Source: Coprinellus micaceus
Lineage: Eukaryota; Basidiomycota; Agaricomycetes; Agaricales; Psathyrellaceae
Reading direction: 5' to 3'
DNA: 64,000 bases
Assembly: GCA_951394405.1 (NCBI GenBank)
Contig: OX596338.1
Span: forward strand, 744,001-808,000
The position numbers and the translations under genes were made by a program. The notes under the pieces were generated by a model that worked only from the letters and a program-made list of their open reading frames with translations, was not told the origin of the DNA and did no database searches. Below are positions 24,742 to 36,700 of this stretch, piece by piece. Each line of letters opens with the position of its first letter. Position 1 is the stretch's first letter.

Positions 24742-25927
24742 GAAAGGAAGGATGGTGAGTTCATCGACATCGACGTGTTGAGATGTGGCGCTAATAATCT
24801 GAACGCGAAGTTTGAGAGAGAGCCAGTTAAACTTGATTACTCCTAGTGCTAGTTGTCGTCGGCAGTGAGGCGGATCGATGGGCTCTCGAAGTTGGACCGT
24901 TAGCACTCAAGAACTCGGTGGCCGCGAACGGGCCGCGTGTTCCATACTGAAACATGGTACGAGGATAGGCAGTAGTTTAGTTGACACGAAGGTGTAATCG
25001 CGCCGGTTACACGAGTTCAGGATCCACCCAGTTATGAACACCGTCTTCTAGGCTCCACCGACTGAGCGTTGCAGATTTCGCTGACTAGGTAGTCGAAGCG
25101 TCCTCCTTCGAGCGAAACGCTCTTGCATAGCGTACCGGTACCATGCAACCGCAGGGTGCAGAGATCCTCGTCAAGCAGCGGCTTAGGCTCAAGCTACTCT
25201 TGGCCTGATCCTATCCTCGAGGGCGTCAACCTGGGTGTGGGGTGAGGGGTTGATATACCCCTCATACCCCTGCTCAGTCGTGGGTGTGTATATCTCACAT
25301 TTGGGAAGTTGTCCCTTCTCGAGTTCTCATGCGGTTCGGTCGGTCTTGTAGACGCCTGCCCCTGCTCCAGCCACTGCATGGTATCAGTCAGTTGATATCC
25401 CGATGTACGCTTCAGGATATTGGGAGACCATAAAATCGCGACACCCTTCAGATCCAAGGCAAATGTACCTCAAATCGGGGCTGATTCAGAAGGCCCGACC
25501 TGGATGTGTTTCATTGGGATCTCATAAGTGAGGAAGGGGTTGGTAGATGGATCTGGGGAAGAAGGTCCGCGTGGAAGTTGCTCGTCAGCGATGACCCAGC
25601 TCATCATCGTGCGGGAAGCCGGCCAAACCAGCCTCCGCTCAAGAGAAGAATTCTTGAGGTGAGCTAGCCACCCAACGGGCGACGACGGGTGTCCCGCCCA
25701 AACGTAAAGCTGCCCAATCAAAGCTTCCACAGAGCTACAGTCATCGCGACCTACTATCAGTCAAAGGCGAACGCACGAACGCTCGTTCCGTCGATGTATT
25801 CCATCAGAATGGGTTGTACAACGTCTGTTGTGCCTGCTATAACGTATTCGGTGAGTGAGGCTTGAGGGTTTGGTATGCAGTGAGGATCAAAGGACCCCGA
25901 ACATAAAGTATTTTCTAGCGGTGGCGA
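24742..25927. other. Intergenic region, no gene seen
   Basis: This 1.2-kb convergent stretch lies between the second DUF6535 gene and the F-box gene. Short open frames are present on both strands, none with recognisable motifs or sensible splice structure. Confidence 0.45.
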
Positions 25928-27400
25928 TTATTCGTGGGTAGGATCGCTGAGCTTCGCGGTCTCCACTATGTGGTCAGGGTAGGTACCAATGTCCATTGGC
26001 CAGAGGTCCCCTTTAAGTGGGTAGGTTTCCCAGATGCCACGGAAGAATTCTATGGCCCCTTCAAAGAATGTTCGCATGGAGTGGTCGAGAGTGACGTGAA
26101 GGTTTTTGAGGGGTACCGGAGAGTCGGAATTTGTAGAAGAATCAGAATGGGGAGGATGTCGAAGCCGGGAGTCGAGAAGGTGAGTGAGAGAGGCGCGGTC
26201 TCCGACTGCCATGCCGTCGATGATGAGGGTGGTGAGAGATGGGAGGATGTTAGGTTTGTTAGGTTTCCATGTCAGGCATTCCAAGGGAACCAAGTACCCA
26301 ATCATGGCGAGGGAAAGACATTTGACCGTGGGGGTTAGTCGCAAAATGGATGTTGTGAGTGCCTCCCCGAATCCAATAAGAGATATCCGCTTTAGAGAGC
26401 AGCCACTCTGCTCGAGGAAGGGAGGTAGGCAGGCGTGGGCAACCTTGGCGTCCATCGAACTGTGGATGGTGACCTTTAGAGTCTCCAGATTCGGGGCCTT
26501 GAGGAACGAGAGTGCGTTGACAAGCTCTTTCTGGTCGCTTGTTCCAATGCCATACTCCAGAACAAATGCAAAGGACTTTAGACACTGGAGTTCTGTTGGA
26601 GGCTTGGCCCTGCGACGCGAGTTGAGGAGAGGCTCAAAAACGAGATCTTCGAGTTCCGGGAGCTGCCTGAAGAAGTCGTCAATCGACCCTGGTTCCATCC
26701 ACGCTTTCCCCAACCCATCTTTCAAACAAAGGTGGGTTATTTGAGACCATGGAAAGCCCCTACTCGTAACTTGGCAGGCGAGGCTGGAGAGACTCTCGTA
26801 ACGATCGAGAGTGAGATGTGTGAGGCTAGGCAGAGCATCCGAAGTCAAACCCATCAGAATGCCCAACAGCGAGTCGCAACGTCGAGAGCGGGAAAGGATA
26901 AGCCTCTTGAGTAGGGGCATTGGCCGTTTCCGATACGTCCACCGGCTAGGGTTCCGTTTGACCGTGAGCAGCAGGAGATGACCATCGAGGTGAACGTCCA
27001 ACCATCTTTCCGAAGCAGAGTAAAGTGTCTCGAAGGCCTTCTCGAACTTGTTGTTATTCTCGTGGTCGGTCGCGGTGAGCTTGATCGTGAGTGGATGAGG
27101 CTCGGACCTCTTGAGGACATGTTCCATGAGTTCTGGACGATATTTTGATGTTCCCGCCACGATGCTGAATGATATCGTGTGGATATGAAGATCGACGTTC
27201 GACCAGAGACACGGGTAGGAGAGGACTATGTCTCTCCATGGTTTGCAGACCCGAGATAGGTGGCCAATGAACATGGGGTGCTTTTCCCTCCCCTCCCGGT
27301 GTAATTGCGCTCGGAACCCCACCTCCCAGCATATCCTTGAGCAGACCAGCTGGAAGATCTTGTTCAGCACCTCGTCTGGGAGTTGGTTTATATAGTCCAT
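25928..27400 (-). CDS. F-box / leucine-rich-repeat-like protein
   Basis: A single uninterrupted exon of 490 residues. The N-terminus is an F-box: YINQLPDEVLNKIFQLVC at about 3-20, continuing HLSRVCKPWRDIVLSYPCLW. The rest is a string of irregular leucine-rich segments (LPSLTHLTLDRYESL, SQITHLCLKDGL, LPELEDLVFEPL, APNLETLKVTI, LPSLTTLIIDGM), typical of the large basidiomycete F-box families. It should act as a substrate-receptor subunit of an SCF (Skp1-Cullin-F-box) ubiquitin ligase; the substrate cannot be inferred. It lacks introns, unlike almost every other gene here. It is transcribed divergently from the PNS1-like gene, with about 340 bp between starts. Confidence 0.88.
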   Translation of the reverse strand: MDYINQLPDEVLNKIFQLVCSRICWEVGFRAQLHREGREKHPMFIGHLSRVCKPWRDIVLSYPCLWSNVDLHIHTISFSIVAGTSKYRPELMEHVLKRSEPHPLTIKLTATDHENNNKFEKAFETLYSASERWLDVHLDGHLLLLTVKRNPSRWTYRKRPMPLLKRLILSRSRRCDSLLGILMGLTSDALPSLTHLTLDRYESLSSLACQVTSRGFPWSQITHLCLKDGLGKAWMEPGSIDDFFRQLPELEDLVFEPLLNSRRRAKPPTELQCLKSFAFVLEYGIGTSDQKELVNALSFLKAPNLETLKVTIHSSMDAKVAHACLPPFLEQSGCSLKRISLIGFGEALTTSILRLTPTVKCLSLAMIGYLVPLECLTWKPNKPNILPSLTTLIIDGMAVGDRASLTHLLDSRLRHPPHSDSSTNSDSPVPLKNLHVTLDHSMRTFFEGAIEFFRGIWETYPLKGDLWPMDIGTYPDHIVETAKLSDPTHE

Positions 27401-27743
27401 AACCTATGATGCCGCACTTTGGATTTAGCACGGGAATAAACCGCCATACTGAATAACCGTACCTGGACTCTTGGGGTGAAATCGCGATACCTGGACTGCG
27501 GAACGGGACGAGTCAGGTATGCATAACCTGAGTAAGCGAGCTCACTGACCTCAGGATCCAATCTATGCCCAGAACGAGATTCTCGACCTCAAGGACCTCG
27601 TCGACATAGCGGACGCACGCGAATTAGGGGTTGTACGCGCTGACGCTGCGATCACAGCCGCTTATGTAACCGCACTCAGCGCCGAGTCTCCCTCAAACAG
27701 GTTCACTCCCGACCACGACGACAGCGACGACTTCGACGGCGCG
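27401..27743. promoter_or_regulatory. Divergent promoter region, possible 5' exon of PNS1
   Basis: This separates the F-box start (27400, minus) from the PNS1-like start used here (27744, plus). The PNS1 frame stays open upstream to a plausible acceptor (ctcag, about 27550) and encodes an ordinary-looking acidic sequence (IYAQNEILDLKDLVDIADA). The gene may therefore have an additional 5' exon, or this may belong to a 5' leader. Confidence 0.4.
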
Positions 27744-30700
27744 ATGGCGGCATCGTTCTCCCAATATGCCTCTCAGTACCTCAACAGGCAACCACAACCG
27801 GTTGAAACCCTGTCGAACTCTCACCCCATGTTCTTCTCGTTCAGCACCGAGGATGGTTCACGGCATGGACATGACACCGACCTAGACGATTTTGACGACC
27901 CCCACTTGAGGAGTAGCAATGCGACGACGGCGAGGAATGGGAGGGATGATGAAGATGACGACCCGTACCTGCGGCTAGACGAGGATGAGCGGTTTGGGTC
28001 GCGGCAGCAGCAACAATCCACACCTCTTATCCGGCGAGACGACGACGAGAGCGTGAGCTCGGGCTCCCCCAAGGGGTGGTTAGCGCATCTCACGGCATCA
28101 CCGTCGCTACATCGGCCACGCTCGCCATCGCAAGGGTCGACCTCGTCCGAGTCGGATCCTCCACCTGAGCTTTACGCCCCCAAACCGAAACAACCTCCAC
28201 AGCCTCAGTCGCTCTCACTCACCGAGTCATTATTACCTCGGGACGGTCGGGCGCGACCATTGGATGTGTTCTCACTGCCAGACCCGAGACACACGCCGAG
28301 AGGGCGACGAAAATACAACGATTCGATATGGACGTCGGTCTGGCTCAGTGGAGTCAGTGTCTGCGTCCTCTTTTCTATCGTTATGTTGTTCGCCGCGCGG
28401 CAGCCGGACAAGAAGGTCCCTCGGTCGATTCTGCCGTATATCACCCTCCTTCACACCGTTCCTCTCCTCACCATCTTAACTTTCGTGAGCGCAGCCGTCG
28501 CCTACTTTCATATATTTCTGCTACAAATATTCGTTCGGCCGGTTATGATCGCCACCTCGGTATTCATTCCGGTTACCCTTTTGATTTCTTCGATATGGGC
28601 GTTTATCGGGAGTTTCATGTACGACACAGACGAGTCGACATGGGGAGAGACCGTAGGGTAAGGCCGCCTTTCGTCCTGACTGACTTTCGCTGACAGGAAC
28701 CAATAGGTTGCGCCTCTTCTCAATTATACCCCTGGTCCTCGCCATCATCACAGGACGGAGGCTCCTTCATCTACCCCAGCAGATTCATACAACCTCATCC
28801 ACTCTAACTCTGACTACTCATCTCCTCATGGCCAACCCCTTCTTACTGGCACTCTCCCCAGTGATCCTCCTGGCCACGCTGATTGCCTCGTTGCCCTTCC
28901 TTACTTTAATCTTTAGGCTATTACTCTTCGGCCGTGCCACGCAGCCTTCCAGTGGTTGGGAATGGCATGTCTATGGATGGGCCAATTGGGCGATCACCGG
29001 TACTGTTGTTGTATGGCTTTGGACCTGGGGTGTATCTAGAGGAGTTCTGCGGATGACTGTGGCCAGCGTTATTGGCGCCTGGTATTTCGCCGAGTGAGTC
29101 CCGCCTTTTTATTATGCTAGGTCCGTGCTGACAATAAAAATAGTCCATCTCTTCCCCCTCCCCCACCTACTTCAACCCATACTATTCACAGCGCCCTATT
29201 CCGTGCGACTGGTCCATCACTCGGAACCACCGTATTGGGCGCTCTCATTCTTACAGTCATTCGCCTGCTGACGCTCTTCACAATATTTTTGCAACGCCTA
29301 CCGTTTTATCTACCCGTTCGGATTGTTGGGATCGTGTTACCGGCCGTTCGCTTCCTAGTAGGATACATCGAGGGGGCGACGACCGCACTGAGCAAGTACG
29401 CTCTGGTCTATGCTGGGTTGACAGGGGACAACTTTATGGGAAGTGCGAGGAGATCTAGGGTCTTGACTTCTGCCGTCGAGAACTCTCTGCGTGGCAGAGA
29501 CCGACGAAGAGGGTTGGGGAAAGAACGTAAGCCGTCCCGAATTGTGTTTGTGCTTGCGTTCTGATGAAAAATGTTTTCAGCCCCTCTCACTCTGCTAACC
29601 GTCTCGCCTCTGACTCTGACATTCCCCTTCGCGTTGATCACCTATATTTTCGTTGCGCACACGCTCAACGCGCCAAATGAAGCTCTTGGCGCAGCTATCC
29701 TGGCGGGCGGTGTTACTGCCCTTGTAGGGTTGTTCTGCGTTGGTCTTGTGAAGGATACGTACGTTTGTCCTGCTACTCGTCGATGTTTCCTTTCGGCTGA
29801 CTTCCTGACTAGCGCCGACACGTTGTACCTTTGCTACTGCATTGACAAGGATGTCGGAGACAGGAAACGGGAAGAAGTGTTCATTATTGTAAGGGCTTCA
29901 CTTCTCCCATTCACCATTCACCGTCTGACAAGGTCTTTCGTAGTTTGAGCCCGACTCCGTGCCCCCAGGCCCAGAGCGCATCGTCCCTCGGTCCGCTGCT
30001 TCACCACACCAACGGAAGCCTCAATCTCGGCCAATTCCTCCAACCCAGGCACACCCGTCACCTGGGACCAAGCAATCTCCGCAGCAGCAATACCAGCCAA
30101 CCTCTATGGCCAGCTCATCTCGAGCACCCTTGTCGCAGTTCGGCTCTATACACCAATCCATCATGCCCTCACGAGGAACTCATTTGGCGCCTCCCCCTCC
30201 CGTTTCCGAAGAGGAAGAAGACCCCGATCCGTTCAGGCAGAGTGTCGTCGCAGATGAAGAGGAGGACGAGTCCGACCCACCGCCCGAGGTGATGACGCAG
30301 CCTGTCCAAATCCGAAGAGATAGTCGTGGTGCACCTCCCGCTTCACCATCGCCTTTGAGCGGGAGCCCTAGGAGCGCTGTGACGTTCACCCAGCAGCAGA
30401 TGTTTGGACATGGGAGGAGGTTGAGTGGGGGGATGCCTGCTGGTGCGGGCGTAGGACTTGGAGCGGGACCGTCGACGTTTTCTCGTTCCCCACCGACCCA
30501 GCGGATGATGTCAAGCGCCGAGATGAATATGAAGAGCCATATCCTCAACCCGTCGAGGAAGGGTCCAGCGTCGATCGACAGTGACGAGGAGGACGAGGAG
30601 GACGAGTTGGCTCAGACGGGTGGGCCGTTGATGGCAGCGATGGGCATGGGGGCATCACAATCGTACGCTGTGTCGAGCGAGATGGAGCAGGGGTTGGCAG

Positions 30701-30813
30701 GGTCGTTGCAGCTCTCTAGTAGGAGGATGGACATGAGTCGTAGCGGGAGAGGTGGCTCGGCGGTGATGGAAGAGTCAGATGAGATGTTCCCTGGCTCTGG
30801 TTTCTTCAAGTAA
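27744..30813 (+). CDS. PNS1: PNS1-like choline-transporter-like protein (SLC44/CTL family)
   Basis: Six exons (27744-28657, 28707-29093, 29144-29526, 29581-29758, 29813-29888, 29944-30813) join in phase to 935 residues. The first 200 residues are hydrophilic and disordered. Multiple transmembrane segments follow, including SVWLSGVSVCVLFSIVMLF, LLTILTFVSAAVAYF, TSVFIPVTLLISSIWAF and LLTVSPLTLTFPFALITYIF. The family hallmark comes late: LVKDTADTLYLCYCIDKD, as in CTL/PNS1 proteins (Pfam Choline_transpo). A long cytoplasmic tail of about 290 residues is Ser/Pro/Asp/Glu-rich, with an acidic DSDEEDEEDE stretch and FPGSGFFK at the end. Expected role: plasma- or endomembrane transporter; the fungal substrate is not settled. 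The start is provisional because an open frame continues upstream. Confidence 0.85.
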
Positions 30814-32756
30814 AAGGCTATGGTTTTTTCTTGAAACTGTTTGTCGTTCTACGAGCGCCTCTTCTCCTTCCTTACATCATTCTCTGGACTGCTTTGCGTC
30901 CCCCTCCATCCTCTCTTGGTGATCATCGATTCCATTACCCAACGTCTATCCCACCCACCTTTTCAGTACAGGACGCTCACGCATGCTACCATTCAGCCGC
31001 TGATCTTCGCCTTTGTCGAAGTAGGACTCACATGCTGTTCTAGATCCCACTCTCTCGTAGACGTTCTTGTATTTCATTGTCGCTTGTACATACGTGTTTT
31101 CGTTATATTGCTTTCTGTCATTGACAATATCTACCGTTTCTCCCACCTTCTAACACTACGGGCAAGCATCGGTTTTCATGCCCCACAAGTGCATGACAAA
31201 TCCATCAAAACATCCAGCATCCCCGGACGCCAATCGCGGTGCTATCATCCAACAAAAAAGGCTGAATACGAAAGCGGGCACTACACGCTCAAACATGCGT
31301 TGCGAGAATGCAGAGTTTGACAGCGCGGTTTGTTCAAAACGTTGGCATGGACATTCGTGGCTCGACACGCATAGCAACGCGGAGAACATTGTGATGCGTG
31401 TCAGCTGCGGTCTTTTGTGAATGTTTCTCGCACAAACAGTGTAAACTCAATATAGATATTCGATGTTCAACAAGTGTGCATTCTCTAACCCATCCTCCAG
31501 GGACTAAAATCCATAACTGGGTTCAAAACCAATGATTCATGCTTTAGGCACGATCATCGACCACATCATCGAGGATCATCCAGTGGCAGTTATGAGTGCC
31601 CGATCTTCGGGAGTGGGAGCAAGCCACTCAAACTATGCTGGGTCCGATATTGTGTATTGTTCAAGTTTCACTTCCAGCCTTCAAAAAACATGGTCAGACT
31701 GCAAGTGTGGGCGTGATGATTCGACGGATACTCACGCCGTCAGAATCTGAGTTCGAAATAACCCTGTAAGCGCCCGGGGTTGGACTGAGCTTGAGCTTGT
31801 TCCATGCTTCTAACTCGGCTCTAATGGCGTCACGCAGATGCTTTCCCTTCAAAGGAATTCCAGGGTTTCGAACGACGACCTAGCAAGGCAATTGGTCAGT
31901 CGTAAACGTCGTTTCATGGGACGGAACACCTACACTTGCCGAGACCTTATCGATTTGCTTCTTATCTTGCTTTTTCCAGCTCACTCTGTGCGACAGATGT
32001 TGCCGGACAAGAGAGGCGATCAATCCCTACACCGGTAAGCGCGAATACGATACCCGAAACCTGCTTGGGCTCACTTTCATTGCTTGAAGGACGACGCTCG
32101 GGTATTTCGCGGCCAAATATATCAGAACATGGTCCACGGTGCCCTTGGCTGGGGTCGAGCAGCTCGACGTTGCGGAGATGCTCGCCGGCGCGGCCTCAAC
32201 AAGGGGGTATATGTGCTGGCGGTTGGACTGAGGCGCTGGAAACAGTCTTTGGGGGCCGAATTCCGCCCTCATAAAGGAAGAGCCGTAGTAGCGCTGGATG
32301 CGGGATGTACGAGGCATTACAAATGATTCAAGCCTGTCGATGGGGCGCCTTGTATATAAAGTGGTTCCACCCCCGGCCAGGTTCCCATAGCAGCTCGAGT
32401 CCTCTTCACGCTCGTATCTACGGTGTTCGTCTCAAACATCCCCCTTGTTCCAGCAATGGGTATCCGTTTGCGTCTAGAGAAGATTTTGGAAAAGTATAAA
32501 CTGATACTATTCCGGTGACAGGCAATTATGCCTCCTGCCTTAAGCGTCTATGTTCTCGATTCGTCTTCCAATGCTCCCAACGCTCCTACCTGCCTACCTG
32601 CTCCCATCGTCTTAGCGAATTTGACGTTACGTCTTCTTCCTCAGGCAATCATTGTGCTGCGTTGCCCTGGATTGACGGGGGCGGCCATTGGATGCGTTGT
32701 CTCTACCACAGCCTCAGAACACTTTGGATTTGGTTAAAGAGACAGCATCCCAGCGG
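30814..32756. other. Intergenic region, no gene assigned
   Basis: This 1.9-kb stretch lies between PNS1 and the RING gene. It is pyrimidine-rich at the left (PNS1 3' flank). A TATATAAA lies at 32353-32360. Open frames at 32528 and 32688 could be 5' exons of the RING gene but show no supporting motifs. Confidence 0.4.
32353..32360 (+). promoter_or_regulatory. Possible TATA box
   Basis: TATATAAA on the plus strand, about 400 bp upstream of the RING-gene start used here. It would fit if the transcript has a long leader or a 5' exon near 32,450-32,700. Not otherwise supported. Confidence 0.25.
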
Positions 32757-33774
32757 ATGAGCACAATTCACCCACCGGCGATACGCCTCCCCCGACCTCT
32801 TAGCATGCCACCGCGTGGAGGCGATGTGATCGAGATATCGACGGACGAAGACGACGCCGCGGTTGTGGCTCGTGCACCGACGCGACCGAAGCCCAACCAC
32901 ACCCCCGGCCGCGCAAGGCAGGGAGATGCGGGTAATGTGCGCGCCTTAGAATCTAGGGTCAAAGCGCTTCAGTCTGAGCTCGTCGAGGCTCGCCGAAGAA
33001 AGGACGCAAAGGATAAGCAAGTTTCTGAACTTTCGAAGGTCAGTTATAAGGTGTTCTAGCATATGAATCGGTCGACTCACACTGTGGTACCATATAGACC
33101 AAGCTGGCGCTTCATCAGGAGTTGGAAGGCCTCCGAATGGAAACTTCTGCTCTGCGCAACCGGCGCGAGCGCGATGAAGTCGAGATCGCGGAGCTAAGTC
33201 GGGTGGGCAGCTCCTTCGTCGCTGTGGGCCCTACTGATTTATCCCATACCAGGAGAAGACGGAGTTAGAAGCTGAGGTCAGGGGCCTAAAGGCTGAGGCG
33301 GATGGCACTATTCGTTTGGTACGGCACCGCCTGTGTGCAAAGGGTGACCACTGACTCAATCCAGGGCATCGCGGATGTTCGAGAGATCCTCTCGTGTGGG
33401 GTGTGCTTGGAGGTTATACTCCACCCTTGGATGTAAGTCATATTACTGGACATCCGCCACGTCATTCCTGACTGCGCATCGTTACGCACATCAGTTTACC
33501 AGGATGCGGCCATTCGTATTGCCACCACTGCCTCAGAGAATGGTTCACAACCATATTGACCAAGTTTCACGGTGGTGACATTCCACTGCCATTGACCGAC
33601 GATGAGGCCTTATACAACTGCCCCGAATGTCAATCACCTGTTAGGTCTCGTCCAAAGCAAAACTATAGTCTCAAGGCATTCGCTTCACTCTGTTATACTG
33701 TCACGTTGAACCAGCTCCCTCCTGACCCTGCTCCCCTCCAAGCCAACACTTTCGACGACTTCTTTCCCTGGTAG
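32757..33774 (+). CDS. RING-finger E3 ligase with SUMO-interaction-like motif
   Basis: Five exons (32757-33038, 33098-33202, 33253-33318, 33365-33432, 33495-33774) join in phase to 266 residues. The N-terminus is Pro/Arg-rich and holds DVIEISTDEDDAA at about 23, a hydrophobic VIEI core followed by acids as in SUMO-interaction motifs. Residues about 60-155 form a charged coiled coil (ALESRVKALQSELVEARRRK). The RING is split by intron 4: CGVC, then GCGHSYCHHCLREW, then CPECQSPV near the end, giving the C-x2-C, C-x-H-x3-C-x2-C, C-x2-C arrangement with a long loop before the last pair. The tail ends FDDFFPW. Expected activity: ubiquitin transfer from E2 to a substrate. The SIM plus RING pattern suggests, but does not prove, a SUMO-targeted ligase. 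In-frame upstream ATG at 32688 is an alternative start. Confidence 0.82.
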
Positions 33775-36700
33775 TGGACACCTCCCTTTCCCAGCGTCAA
33801 TGTTAGGCGCACTCTCATGTATTAGTGCCGGATCTGTGCTTTCAAAACCTCACGAAAATAGTATACACGGAAACGACAGTGGACAGTCTGGATGATTATA
33901 TACTCGATATGTAGGAGATGATGTACAACAATGTGTATAAGGCGGTGAATACTGGCCTTGGGGCCCATCGTCTGGGCAGATGGGTGGCTCCAATGGGTGG
34001 CTGCGAGACTGTCCACCGCCAGCCTCAGTCTACAAGCAAATGCAACCTAGACACTCGAGGGTGAGTGAGCAATTTCTGAGAAGCAGGCCGAATTCAGAGC
34101 CACGAAGCTGGGTATCGTTCTGCTAGGGGCTATAGCCGACTAGCAGGCCGAGCGAGGGGGCTGGATAATAAAGGTGAATGACGTGTGTGTGTGCGTGTGT
34201 GTGTCCTGCAAGAATCGCCGACGATGGAAGCAGTGATCGTAGCTCAAGTCGCACCGTGGTGCAAGGAGAAATGACTGGTACTAATGGATCGCCTGATGTC
34301 TGGGGAGGCACCTTGGCAGTACAAAAACGAAGGTCTTGTAGTGGACTAGGTTTGTAGGGATAGTGGGTGCTTTACCTGGAGGTTTCGTCCATGCGTTTCT
34401 AGTATCGGTGAAGCTGGTTGCGTGTAGGTTGCGGACGCCGGGACTCGACTGTCTCTCTCGGTCCAACGTCTGGTGTAAGACGACAAACCACCCCTTCGAT
34501 CAGCAGCCTCGCAGGGTTTGGGTCCCAAGGCATGTGATGTTAGTTGAGTCCAAACCCCGGGCTTGCCGGTGTTGATCACTTTAGCCCTGTCTATAGCAAA
34601 GGAAGGGTCGTGTTTGCCGGCACAGAATGAGCGGAGGAACGCAGATGCCCAGGAAAGCCCACACAATAAGAATTTCCCGGTATTTTTTTCGTCAAACGCT
34701 CCAGCCCCCTTCTGAACAATCTGCCTTTGGGATCGTTGCCGCAGGGTGGGGTGAGGTGCGAGGGTATCGGGAGGCCAAGGAGGATCGGTGTCTTCCAGGG
34801 TGTAGAAAGCTGAAGCTGAGGGTTGAAGCCGGTGGCATCATCGACAAACACGAGAATGATGAGGCTCAGGGACGTTGGGCCGACTCGTGTGCGGAAGTAG
34901 GAGATGATTCATCGGAGCGCGGATCGAACCACCTCGCAAGGCTCGGTTTTGAAAGTACCGATTATCGCCAGTGTTATCATGAGCTCGAAGTGCGACTGTT
35001 ATTCCCACCAATATTTAGGGAAGGGTGGAGGGGGAGCGATTGGGACTCGAGAAAATAGAGACGGGCCGAAACCTGAGGGGGTCTCCATATCCTAGTGTTG
35101 CAGCGTAATTTGGTCCGGGGCTGAGATTCAAATCGGAGTCCGAAATTTGAGTTAACAGTCGATTGAGGCCATCAGTGGGAGGCGCCAATTGCGTCTTCGC
35201 AGACGCCTACTTAACATTCAACGGCAACCTGCGCCACCTAGCTCTACCCTGCGTACGAACACTGACTACTCTTACCCCTCTCTACTTCCCTTTTCTCTCG
35301 CATAACCTCTCGCTCCCCTCCCTCTCTTCATGCGAGTCGTGCGATGGCAAACGCCCAACGTCCCTCACACAACAATGAACATCTCGCCTCCTCTATTCCC
35401 CGCTGCCTGCCACTGCCACCTCTTTCCCAAAACGTCACCATCTGACTTCACGCTTTCTCACTTATAACGTTGGCGACGCGTGAATACTCACGATCTGAAA
35501 GATGGTTGGAGTGACACAGCGCTCTGCTTCAATCAAGGGTCCCCGGTCAGCAGTAGGGACTATACAAGACGCGGAGCGTACTAAATATCTTTCGGGGGTG
35601 TTCGGCTTCAAATTTTTCTACAGTGCCTGGCCTAATAACTGGCCGCGACTCTCCTGGCGAGATAGCTTCGACTCAGACCCACCTTAGCCCCCAGCCGCAT
35701 GTATCTCTCGTTTTCCTCTATTCCGCGATGGGATACGCCTCTGCGGGTTTCTAGCCCTTCCTCAACAGCGCTATCAAAAGGCGTGGTCACAGGGAGAAAG
35801 GATGCCGGGTTGTTATGGGGCGGCACCAAGTGGAAGTCGCCTAACGCTCTCCGGATACGAATTGGCCATCTCGATGCCAACGGGTTTTATCGTTGGCCTC
35901 GAATACTCTGGGCGAGACGTTCAATTATGTTACCACCCAGGGATGTTCCCGAGCAGGGAACACCACCATCCTTCGAACTCGGCACCCAAGATCATATCTT
36001 GGACTGGGCCGAAGACGTCCTGACTGACGACAATTTGAGCATCGCCGCTGTATCTGGGCTTCCTGGAAAAGGGCTTTGACTGTCGGTTCATCGAACCAGA
36101 AGACACGGCGAGAGGGGAGGATGAGGGCTGAAGGAAGTGAGATGGGGCTCGCTTTGGCTCCCCACCCATCCGCTGCATGTTTGCCCCTCCCGTCCAGCGG
36201 TGACCTGTGCTACCAACCACGGCCTCTGCTATATCCACTGCTACATCCTCAAGACGACGTGCTACGGGGCATGTTTCAGATCCTGTCTGTAACAACCCCG
36301 GTTAATCACCTTCTCCCTTCGAAATCCACGCCCGTAGCTTCCCAATATCATTCACCCAAACCCCAACCCCCTGCAAGCAAACACAAACGCCAATGGCAAA
36401 CCGCCGTAACGACTCCAAAGGAACCCGCCACCCTGCCTCGATCCACTCGGTCCAAAGCTTAAGAGGCAACTCCGGCGGCACAGCGACACCTCGGGTCCGG
36501 AAGGGAGCTTTAAAGGACTCAACGCCATTCGAAGCGGATAGGGCGGACGCAGGGAGCTGGCTGCAGCGATATGCGATCCTCGGACGACGGTGCAACTGAA
36601 ATGGCTTCGCTGGATGCGATGACGGCACGGGCTACATGGCGATCCCAGGGAGCGTTGTGCAGTTGGGACACCTTTTTTTGGTATCCGCAGTTGGTGACAC

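Noticed and set aside
34627..35058. 143-codon plus-strand open frame
   Set aside because: No family resemblance or splice structure; equally open frames lie on the minus strand.
35930..36295. Minus-strand frame with QIVVSQDVFGPVQ, reminiscent of aldehyde dehydrogenase
   Set aside because: Only this short phrase resembles the family; the catalytic cysteine and glutamate regions are absent on either side, and the flanking residues do not align.
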